Positions 6,475 to 6,684 of a stretch of 6,684 nt of DNA are shown piece by piece. Both the position numbers and the translations under genes were made by a program. Below the pieces are notes generated by a model. The model did no database searches, had not been told where the DNA came from, and saw nothing but the letters and a program-made list of their open reading frames with translations. Source of the DNA: Bacteroidales bacterium (GTDB lineage Bacteria; Bacteroidota; Bacteroidia; Bacteroidales; UBA7960); assembly GCA_007132865.1 (NCBI GenBank), contig SLNU01000144.1:1-6684 (forward strand), given 5' to 3'. Numbering within the stretch: position 1 is the stretch's first letter; each line of letters begins with the position of its first letter.

Positions 6475-6495
6475 CGCGCCGGGAATGCGGCCGCG
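6475..6495. other. GC-rich inverted repeat between the divergent genes
   Basis: CGCG-CCG (6475-6481) can pair with CGG-C-CGCG (6488-6495), giving seven base pairs with one bulged C (6491) around a six-base loop. It stands out as an almost pure G+C island in an otherwise AT-rich intergenic region of about 150 bases. No T run follows on either strand, so it is not an intrinsic terminator. It could be a leader hairpin in one of the divergent transcripts or a dyad operator. No known motif is recognised. Confidence 0.35.
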
Positions 6496-6561
6496 AAGGT
6501 AAGGATTATTTGCTTCTATAACACAGATATTCAGCGAATTGTTCATTCAACAGACGAATCC

Positions 6562-6684
6562 ATGGGTGAAATAATTTTTGAAGGGTATTTTGTCCTTTTT
6601 CTCATCATCAGCCTGGGAATTGTGTTTGGGAATATCCGTTTCCGTGGCTTCTCCCTCGATCTTTCCGCAGTAATCTTTGTGGCC
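6562..6684 (+). CDS. AspT/YidE-like membrane transporter, N-terminal fragment
   Basis: Forty-one codons are open from an ATG to the edge of the window. The peptide starts MGEIIFEGYFVLFLIISLGI, continues VFGNIRFRGFSLDL and ends SAVIFVA. A hydrophobic first membrane helix, then the pattern Leu-Gly-hydrophobic-Gly-Asn-Ile-basic-aromatic-Gly-Ser-Leu and a second hydrophobic run, resembles the start of the aspartate:alanine exchanger (AspT)/YidE-YbjL transporter family, whose members are about 530-560 residues long. The assignment rests on this short N-terminal pattern and is moderate. No in-frame ATG occurs just upstream, and the leader is AT-rich without a Shine-Dalgarno. It is transcribed divergently from the phosphoesterase gene and is therefore not part of that operon. 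Confidence 0.6.
   Translation, partial: MGEIIFEGYFVLFLIISLGIVFGNIRFRGFSLDLSAVIFVA

Noticed and set aside
1..6684. Mobile element, defence island or CRISPR signal.
   Set aside because: No transposase, integrase, nuclease-type defence gene, regularly spaced repeats or terminal inverted repeats were seen. All genes are common chromosomal families with similar composition.

Overview
The window looks like ordinary chromosomal DNA from a member of the Bacteroidota, probably the Bacteroidales/Marinilabiliales side. This is an inference. It rests on the L35 and L20 sequences, on mid-range base composition, on start codons preceded by A/T-rich tracts instead of Shine-Dalgarno sequences, and on the kinds of genes present. 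No RNA gene, insertion sequence, integrase, CRISPR array or toxin-type gene was seen, and no stretch longer than about 150 bases lacks a gene.

Layout. Bases 1-499 (+) hold the end of the ribosomal protein L35 gene (rpmI) and all of rplT (L20), followed by a clear rho-independent terminator at 528-555. Bases 554-6412 (-) hold five tightly packed genes. In transcription order these are a membrane-anchored calcineurin-like metallophosphoesterase, a class I DNA photolyase, a Nudix hydrolase of the CoA pyrophosphatase type, an ornithine cyclodeaminase/mu-crystallin family reductase, and a fused iron-sulfur L-serine dehydratase. Gaps are 44, 28 (13 with the alternative start), -14 and 26 bases, so one transcript is likely. 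After a divergent intergenic region of about 150 bases, the first 41 codons of an AspT/YidE-like membrane transporter begin on the + strand at 6562 and run off the edge.

How the genes may work together. The two distal genes of the minus-strand cluster suggest amino-acid nitrogen metabolism: serine is deaminated to pyruvate and ammonia, and an imine or keto-acid reductase may act nearby. The proximal genes suggest housekeeping of nucleotides, DNA and membrane or periplasmic phosphoesters. The only strong coupling signal is the 14-base overlap between the Nudix and reductase genes. No obviously new multi-gene system is evident. The points most worth a second look are the reductase's loss of the cyclodeaminase aspartate, the one-chain serine dehydratase with a degenerate linker, and a tandem 20-base repeat just upstream of the photolyase gene.
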